NCBI RefSeq assembly: GCF_030817535.1
Contig: NZ_JAUSZL010000002.1
Coordinates: 3,472,001 to 3,536,000 of the forward strand
Source of the DNA: Streptomyces sp. V3I8
GTDB taxonomy: Bacteria > Actinomycetota > Actinomycetes > Streptomycetales > Streptomycetaceae
Length of the DNA: 64,000 nucleotides
Direction of reading: 5' to 3'
Shown here: piece after piece, positions 26,186 through 35,010 of the stretch
Layout of the letters: each line of letters starts with the position of its first letter
Position numbering within the stretch: position 1 is the first letter of the stretch
The notes under the pieces: generated by a model
What the model was told of the DNA's origin: nothing
Database searches by the model: none
What the model saw: only the letters and a program-made list of their open reading frames with translations
Program-made: the position numbers and the translations under genes

Positions 26186-26320
26186 AGCCTTCCGCCACCT
26201 CTCAACCGCCGAACGGTTCACCCCTCAACAAGACAATACGTACGGGCACCGATCCCCGCTCAAGGGAGGGCGGACAAATTTTCACCACGTCCACCCGATC
26301 GTCCCTTTTCGGGCGGAATC

Positions 26321-27673
26321 TCAGTCCGTCACATCGATCTCCACGCGGTTCGTCTCCACGCCCGCCGCGGTGACGACCTGCACCTCCACCCGTCCGGGCT
26401 CCACGTCCGCGGGCACCGGCACGGTCAGCACCGCGTCGGACGGATTGCGGAACCCGCCGGGCACCGGGACCAGCGGCACGTGCACGTGCACCGCGCCGAT
26501 CCGCACCACCATCCGCGACAGCCGGTCCGCGCTCTGCGCCCCGGGCGGCACGAACCCGGCGCCCCGGATCTCGATGTCGTCCCCCGTGCGGATCGGCGCG
26601 TCCAGGTCCCCGGCCTCGCGTGCCCGCACGACGGAGAGGATCACCGGCCGGCCGCCCTCGGCGTACTTCGCGGCGACGTACGTGGCGGCCGAGATCAGCA
26701 CCATGACCGCGAGCCCCCACGGCAGGTCCGGCAGCTGCTCGGGCCGCCGGGCCAGCCGTACCGCCGCGAACATCAGCGCGACGGCGCCCAGCACCACGTA
26801 CTGCGTGTCGGCGAAGCTGCCGCGCCCGGAGTCGTCGGTCAGCAGGTCGGCGGCCCGGGGCCGGTCGGCGCGCACCTTCTGCAGCCGCTGTCCGAGCACC
26901 CGCAGACCCACCACCCGCCGCACCAGGACGGCGATCGCGCACACGACGGCGAGGACGGTCACGATGCCTGCGCCGCGGGCGAGTTCCAGGCCCGCGATGA
27001 GGGCGTCCCGCTCGGCGTGCGAGGACGCCCCGGCGAGCCGGCCCGCCAGCACCAGCACGGCGTAGACGACGAAGAGGACCCAGCCGGCGGCCACCACCCG
27101 GGAGGTGGAGAGCCGGTTGTCCTCGCCGACGACCGGCGCCAGCACCCCGCCCCGCGCCCGGTGGAACCAGGACGCGACGGTCAGCAGCACGGCCACGACG
27201 ACCGCCGCGAGCAGCCCCGCCGTGCGCGCGGACGTCCAGCCCGCCCCGAGCGCGGTGAGCGACTGGACGAGGAGCAGGACCGTGACGGCCCCCCACACGG
27301 CGAACACGGTCCGCCGCCAGACGAGACCGAGCCAGACCTCGCCCTCGGCCCGGCCGCGTTCGGCGACGAGGTCGGCTGACTGGGTCAGCGCGTCCGACAC
27401 CCACTGCCGGGAGGCGCCGGCCGAGTAGGCGACCGCGGCGGGCAGCCCCTGGCCCGACGCCAGTTCGTCCCGCTCGGCGAGGAACGCGGCGACGGCCCGC
27501 CGGTGCCCCTCACGCGCCCCGTACGGGCAGTCCCCGCAGGTGCAGCCCCCCTCGTGGCCACCCTGCCGGGCCCCCCGGCCGGTCTCATGCCCCGCCCCCT
27601 GTCCAGCCTCCTGCACCGCCACGCCCGCCGCCGCCTTCCGCACCGCTCCGTCGAATGTCCATCGGCCGTACAT
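26321..27673 (-). CDS. Multi-pass membrane protein with a C-terminal IPT-like beta domain
   Basis: About 450 residues. A variable N-terminus with a Cys-rich CTCGDCPYG motif near residue 50 precedes a soluble helical part (VAAFLAERDELASGQGLPAA). Then about six TM helices lie between residues 125 and 350, and a C-terminal beta domain (365-450, IEIRGAGFVPPGAQ ... VEVQVVTAAGVETNRVEI) resembles IPT/TIG folds. It is not a recognised transporter or enzyme. The start at 27673 is uncertain because the N-terminal 50 residues are low complexity. Divergent from the DUF4429 gene. Confidence 0.7.
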   Translation of the reverse strand: MYGRWTFDGAVRKAAAGVAVQEAGQGAGHETGRGARQGGHEGGCTCGDCPYGAREGHRRAVAAFLAERDELASGQGLPAAVAYSAGASRQWVSDALTQSADLVAERGRAEGEVWLGLVWRRTVFAVWGAVTVLLLVQSLTALGAGWTSARTAGLLAAVVVAVLLTVASWFHRARGGVLAPVVGEDNRLSTSRVVAAGWVLFVVYAVLVLAGRLAGASSHAERDALIAGLELARGAGIVTVLAVVCAIAVLVRRVVGLRVLGQRLQKVRADRPRAADLLTDDSGRGSFADTQYVVLGAVALMFAAVRLARRPEQLPDLPWGLAVMVLISAATYVAAKYAEGGRPVILSVVRAREAGDLDAPIRTGDDIEIRGAGFVPPGAQSADRLSRMVVRIGAVHVHVPLVPVPGGFRNPSDAVLTVPVPADVEPGRVEVQVVTAAGVETNRVEIDVTD

Positions 27674-27820
27674 CCGCCCCACCGCACACCTGCGCGGCCG
27701 CACAACTGCCTTGTGACGACAGCGCATTGTGCCGTACCGCACACCCCCCGCGTTCGCCAGGTCCGGCCGGCGCGGGTGAACCGGCCACCCCCGTGTTGAC
27801 CCGGCTGCGAGAATTCCCGT

Positions 27821-28804
27821 ATGGCCGAGATCATCCAGCGCGACGGGACCTGGGCCTTCGACGGCAGCACGGTCCGGATCACCCCGGGACTGCACCGTTC
27901 CGTGCCGCTGTTCCGGCAGACGTACGGGGAGATCGCCGTGCCCCTCGAAGCGGTCGCGGGTGTCGTCCACGAACCCGACCGCAAGCGCGGCCGGCTGCGT
28001 CTGAGACTCCGCGAGGGCGCGGACCCGCTGCTCCAGGCGACCGGGGGCCGGCTGCCCGACGCGGCCGACCCGTACCGGCTGTCGGTGGACGTCGACCGTT
28101 CCGGGGTCGCCGAGTACGTCGCCGAGGAGATCCGGCACACCCTGCTCATCGAGCAGATACCCGAGGAGCCGGCCGGCGCGTATCTGCTGCCCGGGCCGCC
28201 CGTGCCCGTCTCGGTCCGTTCCAGCGACGGCACCGTCTCCTTCGACGGGACGAGTGTCCGTATCGACTGGAGCGACACCTCGGACCGGGTCAAGCGCGCG
28301 ACGGGACCGCGCATCATCGGCGTACCGGATCTCGTGCGGGTGGAGTGGCTACCCAACTCCGGTTACGAGGACGGCTTCCTGCGGTTCGTGACCCACGGCT
28401 CGGTGTTCTCCGAACTGCCGCCGGAGAAGGACCCGTTCGCCCTCGACCTGTGGGGCAGCGCGCGGCGCGACCTGCTGACGGCCCTCGTCGCGACCGCGGT
28501 CACGGCCCGCCTCCCGCACCCGTCCACCCGGACCGGCGAACTCGCGCGGGGCGGTCCGCCCGCGCTCCCGCGCGCGACCGGCATCCCCACCGCCACCGGC
28601 GCCGTTCCTGTCCCCGCCCCCGCTTCCGTTCCCGGGGACCCGGTACCGCGCTCCGGACGGTCCCCGGCGCCCCCGGCGCAACCGCAGGACCTGCACGACG
28701 TACTCCTGCGGCGGCTGCGCGAGCTGGGCGAACTGCACCGCGACGGCGTGCTCACCGACGAGGAGTTCGCGACGACGAAGGCGGTCGTGCTGCGGGACTT
28801 CTGA
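27821..28804 (+). CDS. DUF4429 domain protein with C-terminal SHOCT
   Basis: A 327-residue cytoplasmic protein. Two tandem DUF4429 modules are visible: residues 4-110 start GTWAFDGSTVRITPG, and 128-235 start GTVSFDGTSVRIDW. After a Pro-rich linker comes a short C-terminal SHOCT helix (LRELGELHRDGVLTDEEFATTKAVVL), a module that mediates oligomerisation. DUF4429 has a PH-like fold; role unknown. ATG at 27821 with no strong ribosome binding site. Faces the aldolase gene convergently. Confidence 0.85.
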   Translation: MAEIIQRDGTWAFDGSTVRITPGLHRSVPLFRQTYGEIAVPLEAVAGVVHEPDRKRGRLRLRLREGADPLLQATGGRLPDAADPYRLSVDVDRSGVAEYVAEEIRHTLLIEQIPEEPAGAYLLPGPPVPVSVRSSDGTVSFDGTSVRIDWSDTSDRVKRATGPRIIGVPDLVRVEWLPNSGYEDGFLRFVTHGSVFSELPPEKDPFALDLWGSARRDLLTALVATAVTARLPHPSTRTGELARGGPPALPRATGIPTATGAVPVPAPASVPGDPVPRSGRSPAPPAQPQDLHDVLLRRLRELGELHRDGVLTDEEFATTKAVVLRDF

Positions 28805-28826
28805 ACGAACAGCCCCTCGGCAGGCT

Positions 28827-28877
28827 CGTCAGGACAGCAGGTCCGTCAGGACAGCAGATCCGTCAGGACAGCAGGTC
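28827..28877. repeat. Three tandem 17-bp repeats spanning the aldolase stop codon
   Basis: The unit CGTCAGGACAGCAGGTC occurs at 28827, 28844 and 28861, with one change in the middle copy. On the minus strand each copy encodes Asp-Leu-Leu-Ser followed by a stop. The innermost unit supplies the present end of the aldolase and the other two are untranslated duplicates. Confidence 0.92.
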
Positions 28878-29657
28878 CGGTTCGCTGCGGCTGATGTCCT
28901 GCCACAACGGCTGGTAGTTGATCCACGCCACCAGGTCCCCGCCGGCCTGCTCCCGCGTCGCGACCGCCTGCTTGTGGTCGATGAGCACCGGGCGTCCCGC
29001 TGCCCGCGCGGTCAGCTGCACCTGGCAGGACCGTTCCATCGACAGGAACCACCAGGCCGCCGCGTCCACCGAGTCGCCGACGGTGAGCAGCCCGTGGTTG
29101 CGCAGCACGAGCGCCTTGTACGAACCGAGCGCGGAGGCGATCCGCCGCCCCTCCTCGGCGTCCACGGCCACCCCCGAGTACGCGTCGTACAGCGCGTGGT
29201 CCTCGTAGAACGCGCAGCTCTCCTGGGTGATCGGGTCGAGCAGGTCGCCGAGCGCGGACAGCGCGCGTCCGTGCACCGAGTGACAGTGGGCGACCGCGAC
29301 GACGTCGGGCCGGGCGGCGTGCACCTGGGCGTGCACGGTGAACGCGGCCTGATTGACGTGGTAGCGGCCCTCCAGCACCTGTCCCGCCCCGTTGGCCATG
29401 ACCAGGTCGCCGACAGTGACATGCTTGAAGGGCATCCCGAACGGGTTGACCCAGAAACAGTCGCTGTACTCCGGGTCGCGCGCGGTGATGTGGCCAGAGA
29501 CTCCGTCCTCGAAACCGAGCCGCCCGAAGAGCCGCAGCGCGCCCGCGAGACGTTCCTTGCGGTGCCGGCGTTCGTCGTCGAGCGACTCGTGCATGGGAGG
29601 CATGGCGAACCGCAGCCGGTCGGTGGGGAGCGGCGGGGGCGGCGTGGGGCCGGGCAT
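28863..29657 (-). CDS. Class II aldolase/adducin family protein
   Basis: A 264-residue zinc-dependent aldolase-like protein. It shows the GNGSxR-like start region (FEDGVSGHITARDP), the zinc-binding HCHSVHGRALS pair of His residues, and a third His in LVLRNHGLLTVG. The family includes L-fuculose-phosphate aldolase and decarboxylases; the substrate cannot be told from sequence. ATG at 29657 with GGAGG right upstream. Cytoplasmic, likely monocistronic. The tail reads SEPDLLS and ends in the tandem repeat. Confidence 0.9.
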   Translation of the reverse strand: MPGPTPPPPLPTDRLRFAMPPMHESLDDERRHRKERLAGALRLFGRLGFEDGVSGHITARDPEYSDCFWVNPFGMPFKHVTVGDLVMANGAGQVLEGRYHVNQAAFTVHAQVHAARPDVVAVAHCHSVHGRALSALGDLLDPITQESCAFYEDHALYDAYSGVAVDAEEGRRIASALGSYKALVLRNHGLLTVGDSVDAAAWWFLSMERSCQVQLTARAAGRPVLIDHKQAVATREQAGGDLVAWINYQPLWQDISRSEPDLLS

Positions 29658-29929
29658 ATGTCCTCCAGCCCTGGGGGCAGGACTCCGTACGGTGTTTACC
29701 GGCGGGAAATTACCGGCGGTCGGCGCAGGAGAACAGAGATGCAGGAGAAGAGAGTGCACAACCGTTGTACGGGGTCACTTGTCTGTCGGACCGGAGCCGT
29801 CACACTCGTCGGGCACCCGCGCCGACGCTCCCCGGAGGGACCCCCCGTGCACCGCCTTCCCCACCCGCCCCGCACGACGTACGGACCGCACCCCGCGACC
29901 GCGTCCGCGACCATGTCCGCGTCCCGCGC

Positions 29930-30523
29930 ATGAAGAGAACCGAGCGTCGCGTCGCGACCCTGCTCAGACAGCTCGCCACGCGTGACGTGGTCGCCCTGGA
30001 CGACACCGGCGGATCCCCGCGCCGCCTCGCCGCCCTCACCTACATCGCCGTGCAGTACGGCTTCCGGTACGACGGTGCGAGCAGGGCCGGCCAGACGCTC
30101 CGGGTCCGGCTGGTGCGCGACCCCAGCCCCGAGGCCCGCGAACGCGGTACGGCGGCGCTCGGCCGGCTCGCCGCGGGCCGCACCCCCGGGATGCGTCCCG
30201 GCACGCTGAAGCCGCTGCCGGACGTGGCACCGGCGGTGGAACTGCTCAGGGCGCGCATCGAGTTCGACGCCCTGGACGAGGATCCCGACCTGCGCCGCAA
30301 GGCCCTGTTCATGACCGCCAGCGCGGCCCTCATGACGCTGGTCCTGATCCCCGTGGGCTGGCGGGTGTCGCTCACCACGGGCGTCGCGATGGCCGCGGTG
30401 TTCGCGGTGTTCCTGCGCCTGGAGATGGTGCGCAAGGACCGGCTGGCCCGGCGGCTGCGGTCGGCGGGGCGCAACTCCGGCGGACGCGCCGCGCGCAACA
30501 CCCTGCCCAAAAGGCGCCACTAG
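29930..30523 (+). CDS. Membrane protein with two TM helices, conserved hypothetical
   Basis: A 197-residue protein. The first 120 residues are soluble, with a helix-rich segment (RRLAALTYIAVQYGFRY). A TM pair lies at about 129-165 (LMTLVLIPVGWRVSLTTG, AMAAVFAVFLRLEM), followed by a basic C-terminus. No enzymatic motif. The ATG at 29930 has no Shine-Dalgarno; upstream in-frame GTG codons exist, so the start is uncertain. The 29658-29929 stretch upstream holds nothing I can name. Confidence 0.65.
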   Translation: MKRTERRVATLLRQLATRDVVALDDTGGSPRRLAALTYIAVQYGFRYDGASRAGQTLRVRLVRDPSPEARERGTAALGRLAAGRTPGMRPGTLKPLPDVAPAVELLRARIEFDALDEDPDLRRKALFMTASAALMTLVLIPVGWRVSLTTGVAMAAVFAVFLRLEMVRKDRLARRLRSAGRNSGGRAARNTLPKRRH

Positions 30524-30552
30524 GTGTCGGGTATCGGCGCCACACTCGCCGT

Positions 30553-31035
30553 ATGACTCGTACGACGTCGAACTGGGCGGCCCTCGTCGCCGCGGAACCG
30601 GAGCTCGCCGAGGCCGTCGAGGGACGGTTCGCGGCCTTCACGCACCACATCGTGGCGACCCTCCGCAAGGACGGCTCGCCCCGCACGTCCGGCCTGGAGG
30701 TCCGCTTCCTGGCGGGGGAGCTGTGGCTCGGCATGATGCCGGACTCCCGCAAGGCGCTGGACCTGCGGCGGGACCCGCGGTTCGCCCTGCAGGCGAATCC
30801 GGGTGCGGACACCGGGATGGGCGGCGGCGACGTGCGGATCGCCGGCCGGGCCGTCGAGGTCCACGACGGTGCGCAAAGGGCCCGGTACGTCGAAGAGGTG
30901 GAACCGCCGGAGCCGTTCCACCTCTTCCGCACCGAGCTGACGGAGGTCGTACGGACCCACGTCGAGGACGACACGTACCTGGTCGTCGAGATCTGGGCAC
31001 CCGGAGTGCCGGTGCGCACCCTCAGGCGGACCTGA
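30553..31035 (+). CDS. Pyridoxamine 5'-phosphate oxidase-like flavin-binding protein
   Basis: A 160-residue split-barrel protein of the PNPOx-like superfamily. Blocks: HHIVATLRKDGSPRTSGLEV (strands 1-2), LGMMPDSRKALDLRRDPRFAL (typical K-x-x-x-L-x-x-x-P) and VRIAGRAVEV. Members bind FMN, F420 or heme and act on varied substrates; which one is unknown here. ATG at 30553 follows the preceding stop by 30 bp, so the two genes probably form an operon. A short hairpin follows at 31037. Confidence 0.85.
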   Translation: MTRTTSNWAALVAAEPELAEAVEGRFAAFTHHIVATLRKDGSPRTSGLEVRFLAGELWLGMMPDSRKALDLRRDPRFALQANPGADTGMGGGDVRIAGRAVEVHDGAQRARYVEEVEPPEPFHLFRTELTEVVRTHVEDDTYLVVEIWAPGVPVRTLRRT

Positions 31036-31036
31036 A

Positions 31037-31054
31037 CCCCGGAGGAATCCGGGG
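31037..31054. terminator. Short hairpin between the PNPOx-like gene and guaA
   Basis: CCCCGG-AGGAAT-CCGGGG, a 6-bp stem between convergent stop codons. Weak but in the expected place. Confidence 0.45.
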
Positions 31055-31065
31055 TCCGGGGACGG

Positions 31066-32643
31066 CTACTCCCACTCGATGGTGCCCGGTGGCTTCGACG
31101 TCACGTCGAGGACGACCCGGTTGACGTCCGCGACCTCGTTCGTGATGCGCGTGGAGATCTTCGCGAGGACGTCGTACGGCAGCCGCGACCAGTCGGCGGT
31201 CATCGCGTCCTCGGAGGAGACGGGCCGCAGCACGATCGGGTGGCCGTACGTGCGGCCGTCGCCCTGGACCCCGACGGAGCGGACGTCGGCGAGCAGCACG
31301 ACCGGGCACTGCCAGATGTCGCGGTCGAGGCCGGCGGCCGTCAGCTCCTCGCGGGCGATGGCGTCGGCGTCGCGCAGCAGGTCGAGCCGCTCCTTCGTCA
31401 CCTCGCCGACGATCCGGATGCCGAGACCCGGGCCGGGGAACGGCTGGCGCTGGACGATCTCCTCCGGCAGGCCGAGCTCCTGGCCGACCATCCGGACCTC
31501 GTCCTTGAAGAGCTGGCGCAGCGGCTCGATCAGCTGGAACTCGAGGTCCTCGGGGAGCCCGCCCACGTTGTGGTGGGACTTGATGTTGGCGGTGCCGGTA
31601 CCGCCGCCGGACTCGACCACGTCCGGGTAGAGCGTGCCCTGGACGAGGAACGCCACCTCCGGGCCCTCGTCCGCGATGATCTCCGCCTGGGCCTGCTCGA
31701 AGACCCGGATGAACTCGCGGCCGATGATCTTCCGCTTCTCCTCGGGGTCCGAGACGCCCTTGAGGGCGGTGAGGAAGCGCTCCTCCGCGTCCACGACCTT
31801 CAGCTGGACGCCGGTCGCCGCCACGAAGTCCTTCTCGACCTGCTCGGTCTCGCCCTTGCGCATCAGGCCGTGGTCGACGTACACGCAGGTCAGCTGCGAG
31901 CCGATGGCCTTCTGCACGAGGGCCGCGGCGACCGCGGAGTCCACGCCGCCGGAGAGGCCGCAGATGGCACGCCTGTCGCCGACCTGCTCGCGGATCAGCG
32001 CGACCTGCTCCTCGATGACGTTGCCGGTGGTCCAGTCCGGGCTCAGGCCCGCGCCGCGGTACAGGAAGTGCTCGAGCACCTGCTGGCCGTGCGTGGAGTG
32101 CATGACCTCGGGGTGGTACTGGACCCCGTACAGCTTCTTCTCGTCGTTCTCGAAGGCCGCGACCGGGACGACGTCCGAGGAGGCCGTCACCGTGAAGCCC
32201 TCGGGGGCCGCGCTGCAGGCGTCGCCGTGCGACATCCAGACGGACTGCTCGTCCGGGGTGCCCTCGAACAGGGTCGAGCCGGACTTCGAGACGTGCAGCG
32301 GGGTACGGCCGTACTCGCGGGCGCCGGTGTTGTCGACCGTGCCGCCGAGGGCGGTCGCCATCAGCTGGAAGCCGTAGCACATGCCGAAGACGGGGACGCC
32401 GGCCTCGAAGAGCGCGCCGTCCAGGCGGGGGGCGCCCTCCGCGTACACCGACGAGGGGCCGCCGGAGAGGATGATCGCCGCCGGCTTCCTGGCGAGCATC
32501 TCCTCGACCGGCATGGTGCTCGGGACGATCTCGCTGAACACCCGGGCCTCGCGGACCCGGCGGGCGATGAGCTGGGCGTACTGCGCGCCGAAGTCGACGA
32601 CCAGGACGGTGTCGGGGGTGGCGGCGGGGGACGCTTCTGGCAC
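31066..32643 (-). CDS. guaA: GMP synthase (glutamine-hydrolysing)
   Basis: A 525-residue enzyme that converts XMP to GMP. The class I glutaminase domain (about 14-205) shows the Cys nucleophile in [12 protein letters not shown] and [14 protein letters not shown]. The ATP-pyrophosphatase domain carries [12 protein letters not shown] (PP-loop), and the GMPS C-terminal dimerisation domain ends in [14 protein letters not shown] at 32643 ([11 protein letters not shown]) is chosen because it gives the 525-residue length usual in Streptomyces, with GGAAGG upstream. Works with guaB (59118) to complete GMP synthesis. Confidence 0.97.
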   Translation of the reverse strand: MPEASPAATPDTVLVVDFGAQYAQLIARRVREARVFSEIVPSTMPVEEMLARKPAAIILSGGPSSVYAEGAPRLDGALFEAGVPVFGMCYGFQLMATALGGTVDNTGAREYGRTPLHVSKSGSTLFEGTPDEQSVWMSHGDACSAAPEGFTVTASSDVVPVAAFENDEKKLYGVQYHPEVMHSTHGQQVLEHFLYRGAGLSPDWTTGNVIEEQVALIREQVGDRRAICGLSGGVDSAVAAALVQKAIGSQLTCVYVDHGLMRKGETEQVEKDFVAATGVQLKVVDAEERFLTALKGVSDPEEKRKIIGREFIRVFEQAQAEIIADEGPEVAFLVQGTLYPDVVESGGGTGTANIKSHHNVGGLPEDLEFQLIEPLRQLFKDEVRMVGQELGLPEEIVQRQPFPGPGLGIRIVGEVTKERLDLLRDADAIAREELTAAGLDRDIWQCPVVLLADVRSVGVQGDGRTYGHPIVLRPVSSEDAMTADWSRLPYDVLAKISTRITNEVADVNRVVLDVTSKPPGTIEWE

Positions 32644-32823
32644 GGTTTGCCTTCCGGCGGTTGAGCAGGGCTGTGGGTCTGATTCTAACGGTGGCCCGGG
32701 GGCGGGCGCCCGCGCCGGGGTTTTCCCCGCCCCTGCCGCCCCTGCCACCCCTTCCCGTCACCTTCCCGTCCCGTCCCCTGGGGGCTGCCGCCCCCGGACC
32801 GCCGCGATCGCGCTGCGCGCTCG

Positions 32824-32873
32824 TCCTCAAGCGCCGGACGGGCTGGACATCCAGCCCGTCCGGCGCTTGAGGA
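32824..32873. repeat. Perfect 24-bp inverted repeat, dispersed Streptomyces element
   Basis: The arms 32824-32847 and 32850-32873 are exact reverse complements with a 2-nt centre (CA). The sequence around GCGCCGGACGGGCTGG is one I recognise as recurring many times in Streptomyces genomes, often at transcript ends. It sits between the guaA promoter side and the chorismate mutase leader; the 32644-32919 stretch has no gene. Confidence 0.85.
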
Positions 32874-32919
32874 CCGGGGTTCGGGGGCGGAAACAGGGTG
32901 TCTCAGTATGCGAACCGGG

Positions 32920-32948
32920 TTGGACCGCGCGGAGTACGGGGGCATACT
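32920..32948 (+). promoter_or_regulatory. Promoter of the chorismate mutase leader transcript
   Basis: TTGGAC (32920-32925), 17-bp spacer, CATACT (32943-32948). A start about 7 nt later coincides with the ATG of the 23-codon leader peptide at 32955, predicting a leaderless leader ORF. Confidence 0.55.
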
Positions 32949-32954
32949 GCTCCC

Positions 32955-33026
32955 ATGCTCACGCACCAGACCTTCGTCTTTACCTATGGCAACCGGCCCA
33001 CCGGCTGCCATGGTCGTGCCGCTTGA
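32955..33026 (+). CDS. Aromatic-rich leader peptide upstream of chorismate mutase
   Basis: The 23-codon ORF reads MLTHQTFVFTYGNRPTGCH and ends GRAA-stop. It holds two Phe, one Tyr and no Trp in a five-codon window (Phe-Val-Phe-Thr-Tyr), then is followed 20 nt after the stop by a terminator hairpin with a T run. That is the layout of an amino-acid attenuator: slow translation at Phe/Tyr codons would prevent terminator folding and raise expression of chorismate mutase, the branch point to Phe and Tyr. No Shine-Dalgarno is visible; it is probably leaderless. Inference from sequence only. Confidence 0.7.
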   Translation: MLTHQTFVFTYGNRPTGCHGRAA

Positions 33027-33046
33027 GCAACTGACGAGCGACTTCC

Positions 33047-33087
33047 CAGGCGCCCCGGGCCGACAAGGCCCGGGGCGCCTGCGTTTT
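33047..33087 (+). terminator. Attenuator terminator hairpin before chorismate mutase
   Basis: A perfect 15-bp stem (33047-33061 with 33067-33081), 5-nt loop GACAA, followed by CGTTTT. It lies between the leader peptide and the chorismate mutase gene, so it must be bypassed for that gene to be expressed. A T run is unusual for Streptomyces terminators, which supports a deliberate regulatory role. Confidence 0.85.
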
Positions 33088-33139
33088 CCGGACCTTGCCG
33101 CTCCGGGGCACCCCGTCGAGAACCGAAGAGGAGCCCCAG

Positions 33140-33442
33140 ATGAGCACCCGGACGAACACAGCGACCCCGGCGGACAAGACCGGCGCCCGCACCGAGGAGG
33201 CCGCCGGCGTGATCACCGGCGCCCGCGAACGCATCGACACCCTCGACGACCGCATCATCGGCCTCGTCCAGGAACGCATGGCCGTCTCGGCGGTCATCCA
33301 GGAGGCCCGCATCACCTCCGGCGGCCGTCGCGTGAACCTGTCCCGCGAGATGGAGGTGCTGGGCCACTACAGGGAAGCCCTCGGCAAGCCCGGCACCGCG
33401 CTCGCGATGACGCTGCTGGAGCTGTGCAGGGGCCGCGTCTGA
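33140..33442 (+). CDS. Chorismate mutase (AroQ class)
   Basis: A 100-residue all-helical chorismate mutase converting chorismate to prephenate. Motifs: ARERIDTLDDRIIGLVQERM (helix 1 with the conserved Arg and Asp), SAVIQEAR, and RREV-like SREMEVLGHYREALG, ending in LELCRGRV. ATG at 33140 with AGAGGAG 6 nt upstream. Regulated by the leader peptide and attenuator described just upstream. Downstream, 33443-33944 shows no supportable gene. Confidence 0.93.
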   Translation: MSTRTNTATPADKTGARTEEAAGVITGARERIDTLDDRIIGLVQERMAVSAVIQEARITSGGRRVNLSREMEVLGHYREALGKPGTALAMTLLELCRGRV

Positions 33443-33944
33443 GGACACCTGGCGCCGGGTACGGCACGGTGTACGGCACCGCGTGCACCAACCCGTAGGA
33501 CGGTCCCGTACGACGGACGTCCGGTGCACGCACGTACGCATGCCCTCTCACCCGTACGGCGCGTGACCGTCCCGTGCCGGGCTTCGTTGTCCCGGTGTCC
33601 GTGCCAGCCAGGGGCGGGCCCGAAGAACCACGCGTGGCTCCGCCGGGACGGGAGGCGTACGCAAGTGCGCCGTGGGACCTCGTTCCGGAGAAGTGACCGG
33701 ACGGCAGGGGACAGCAGCCCGGTCACCCAACAGAAGGTCGGCTCCGGGGACGCCCGGGGCCGACCGGCGGAATCCGTGCAAGAGCGGTCGAAACGGCTGC
33801 GGAGGCCGTGGACCGTCGAGCACGATGCAGGGACAGATCCACGTCCCACGGCGGCATGCGCAGCACTGCACCGTCCTGCCGCCATTGGTCGACGCCACGC
33901 GCACTCCCCCGTGCGCCGGAGCGTCGACCGGCGGACAAACCAAC

Positions 33945-33973
33945 AAGCGGCGCTCCCCCCCCCAGCGCCGTTT
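33945..33973. other. Hairpin with an all-cytosine loop
   Basis: AAGCGGCGCT (33945-33954), a loop of nine C, then AGCGCCGTTT (33964-33973), which pairs fully apart from one G-T wobble. It stands in a 647-bp gap without genes (33443-34089). On the plus strand it ends in TTT like a terminator; on the minus strand the loop is a G9 run. No adjacent transcript can be assigned to it. Confidence 0.5.
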
Positions 33974-34010
33974 CCGAGGCACCGGCGCTGCCCTGACGTC
34001 GGTGCTGATC

Positions 34011-34048
34011 ACGAAGGGCCCCGCGGATCGTCCCGCGGGGCCCTTCGT
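34011..34048 (-). terminator. Terminator downstream of the lipoprotein gene
   Basis: A perfect 16-bp stem (34011-34026 with 34033-34048) with a 6-nt loop, 40 bp beyond the lipoprotein stop. The outer arm ACGAAGGGGCC-like sequence is typical of Streptomyces terminators. Confidence 0.8.
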
Positions 34049-34089
34049 CTGTCCGGCTGTCCGGCTGTCCGTCCGCCGGCCCCGGCGGT

Positions 34090-35010
34090 TCAGCCGGCGG
34101 TCCTCACCAGTTTCTTCAGCTGCGCCCCGACCAGCTCGGCCGGAACCTCGGCGCCCCCCGCCTCCAGCATGTTCATCGAGTTGAAGGCCACCAGCGTCGT
34201 GCCCTCGCGGACGACCGTGCACGCGACCGGCACCCGCGCCCCCTCGATCGAGGCGACCAGCCTGAACGCGAGGGACTCGTCGCCCTGGTCCGGGCCGGGC
34301 AGCGCCTTCACGTTCTTGTAGTCGTAGCCGGTGTGCCGGTACGCGGTGCAGTCCTCCGTCGCCGAACGCAGGCCGTCCATGACCTCCTCGGCGTCGCCGG
34401 ACCCGTACGAGAGGAGGGCCAGCGTGGTCACCGAGGCGTCCAGTTCGTCCTTCGCGCCGACACCGCGGCTGACTCCGGCCGCCGGGGCCGGGTCGGTGGC
34501 GAACAGGAACATGTCGGCGACCGGCTGGCACTTCGACGGAGCCGCCGGGACCGACCGGTTGAGGAGGTCCGCCGCGTCCGACGTGTTGACCTCGTAGCCC
34601 TTGACGTCACCCGTCACGAGCACCGCCTTCTTCAACTGCGCCCCGCTCAGGGGCCGTCGGGCCGTCCTCCGCGTGTCCGGGGTGCCCGGGGTGCCCGGGG
34701 TGCCTTGCAGGTCCTGTGCGTCGCGCGAGTCCCTCGATTCCTGTGTGTCCTGCGGGTCCTGGGATCCGGGGCTGTTCCGGTCCGGTGTCCCGGTCCTTCC
34801 GTCGCTGCCGGGCGTCCGCCCGTCCGTCGCCCGGCGCGAGGACTTCCCGTCCTCGCCGGAGCCGCCCGTGCCGCACGCCGCCGTACAGGCGAGGGCGACC
34901 AGAACCGTCATCGCGACGAGGGGCCGCGAGATCCTGTTGTCCGTCCCCGTCCCCGTCCCCGCCCCTGTTCCTGTCCGCGTTCCCGCCTGCGTTCCCGTCC
35001 GGGTCCTCAT
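34090..35010 (-). CDS. Putative lipoprotein, conserved hypothetical
   Basis: A 306-residue exported protein. The N-terminus starts with a Gly/Thr repeat (TGTQAGTRTGTGAGTGTGT), then a hydrophobic stretch (PLVAMTVLVALACTAAC) ending in a lipobox-like Cys. A Ser/Asp/Gly/Pro-rich linker (residues 60-130) leads to a C-terminal domain (135-306) with LSGAQLKKAVLVTGDVKGYEV, similar to secreted Streptomyces sensor lipoproteins. The ATG at 35010 overlaps the upstream stop in an ATGA, so it is translated with the upstream membrane protein. The long repeat before the lipobox is odd; an internal start is possible. Confidence 0.75.
   Translation of the reverse strand: MRTRTGTQAGTRTGTGAGTGTGTDNRISRPLVAMTVLVALACTAACGTGGSGEDGKSSRRATDGRTPGSDGRTGTPDRNSPGSQDPQDTQESRDSRDAQDLQGTPGTPGTPDTRRTARRPLSGAQLKKAVLVTGDVKGYEVNTSDAADLLNRSVPAAPSKCQPVADMFLFATDPAPAAGVSRGVGAKDELDASVTTLALLSYGSGDAEEVMDGLRSATEDCTAYRHTGYDYKNVKALPGPDQGDESLAFRLVASIEGARVPVACTVVREGTTLVAFNSMNMLEAGGAEVPAELVGAQLKKLVRTAG

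Noticed and set aside
29765..29929. Upstream extension of the two-TM protein from 29765
   Set aside because: Added residues are Arg/Pro-rich and not conserved-looking, and the ATG at 29930 gives a compact protein; upstream GTG codons are still possible.
33524..33944. Several overlapping open frames in the gap after chorismate mutase
   Set aside because: No frame shows consistent codon bias, ribosome binding site or family motif; all are Arg-rich shadows.
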